Below, in pieces: positions 5,762 through 6,046 of a stretch of DNA of 6,046 nt; position 1 is the stretch's first letter; each line of letters begins with the position of its first letter. A program made the translations under genes and the position numbers. Below the pieces are notes generated by a model that was given only the letters and a program-made list of their open reading frames with translations, was not told the DNA's origin and searched no databases. The stretch comes from Candidatus Zixiibacteriota bacterium (GTDB lineage: Bacteria > Zixibacteria > MSB-5A5 > CAIYYT01). Location of the stretch: the NCBI GenBank assembly GCA_023134875.1, contig JAGLUH010000462.1, forward strand, positions 1 to 6,046, written 5' to 3'.

Positions 5762-6046
5762 CTAATTGCCCCCTTCTTCGGGCGGCGGTGGTATTTCACC
5801 CTCAGATGCGCTTTCCTCGTCGAAGATTCCTTCACTACCGGTGCCTGCCGGCGGCTGTTCACCTTCAGCGGGAGCAGGTTGACCCCCCACCGGAGTGGTT
5901 GCCGGCATCTGTTGCTGTTGCATCTGCTCAGTGGCTGATTTGCCGACGGCTGATTCAGAGACAGTGCTGCTGGCGGTAGTCCTGCCCTTGGAAATAAAGG
6001 TAAGCAGGATACAGGATAACATAAACAGGACCGCCAGAACTGTCGT
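5762..6046 (-). CDS. secG: Protein translocase subunit SecG, C-terminal part
   Basis: The frame is open to the window edge, so the 5' end is outside; 94 residues are visible, ending at TAG (5764-5762). The first 19 visible residues are hydrophobic (TTVLAVLF, then LSCILLTFIS), followed by KGR. This matches the second membrane helix of SecG, which in the family follows a conserved Gly-rich loop and often reads like TxxLAxLFxxxSLxLxxL. SecG is the small inner-membrane partner of SecYE that assists protein export. After the helix comes a hydrophilic tail of about 70 residues: Ser/Thr/Ala, then QMQQQQM, then proline, glycine and many acidic residues (IPPPPEEGGN at the end), probably disordered. 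Such tails after SecG are common but poorly conserved. The internal ATG at 6022 is not the true start because the helix begins before it. Identification rests on the helix, tail and length, since the diagnostic N-terminal half is not visible. Confidence 0.78.
   Translation of the reverse strand, partial: TTVLAVLFMLSCILLTFISKGRTTASSTVSESAVGKSATEQMQQQQMPATTPVGGQPAPAEGEQPPAGTGSEGIFDEESASEGEIPPPPEEGGN

Noticed and set aside
1..6046. Hidden novel system (defence genes, retron, toxin-antitoxin, CRISPR, integrative element)
   Set aside because: Almost all bases are explained by core metabolic genes, a secG fragment and an exported-protein tail. The intergenic gaps are under 200 bases and hold only terminators and a promoter; no repeats or structured RNA stand out.

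Overview
The window holds a compact, complete block of shikimate-pathway genes from a bacterium. Six genes lie head to tail on the minus strand in the order aroA, aroE, aroC, aroK, aroB, aroQ (5585 down to 357). They encode every step from DAHP to chorismate, steps 2 to 7 of the pathway. Only the first enzyme, DAHP synthase, is missing. All five gene junctions overlap, four of them by the 4-base ATGA form if aroB starts at 1861, so the block is almost certainly one transcript with coupled translation.

Layout on the plus axis: (1) positions 2-190, plus strand, the C-terminal end of a secreted protein with a FlgD-Ig-like / Por-type sorting tail, followed by a strong intrinsic terminator at 231-261. 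(2) 191-356, a short convergent intergenic region. (3) 357-5585, the aro operon on the minus strand. (4) 5586-5761, an intergenic region with a sigma70-like promoter and a good Shine-Dalgarno for aroA, plus an intrinsic terminator for the gene upstream. (5) 5762-6046, minus strand, the C-terminal part of SecG (second membrane helix and a long acidic, proline-rich tail), cut by the window end.

How the genes work together: AroB makes 3-dehydroquinate, AroQ (type II) dehydrates it, AroE reduces it to shikimate, AroK phosphorylates it, AroA adds enolpyruvyl from PEP, and AroC makes chorismate for Phe, Tyr, Trp, folate and quinones. Gene order does not follow reaction order.

Organism: the FlgD-like C-terminal tail, moderate GC content and family variants in AroB fit a member of the FCB superphylum or a neighbouring candidate phylum (for example Zixibacteria-like lineages). 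This is inference from style, not a database match. I see no mobile element, CRISPR array, RNA gene or defence system. The content is core metabolism. The points worth a second look are within the enzymes: a class II AroA with Ala at the glyphosate-determining glycine, and an AroE with an altered cofactor loop and a shortened C-terminal region.
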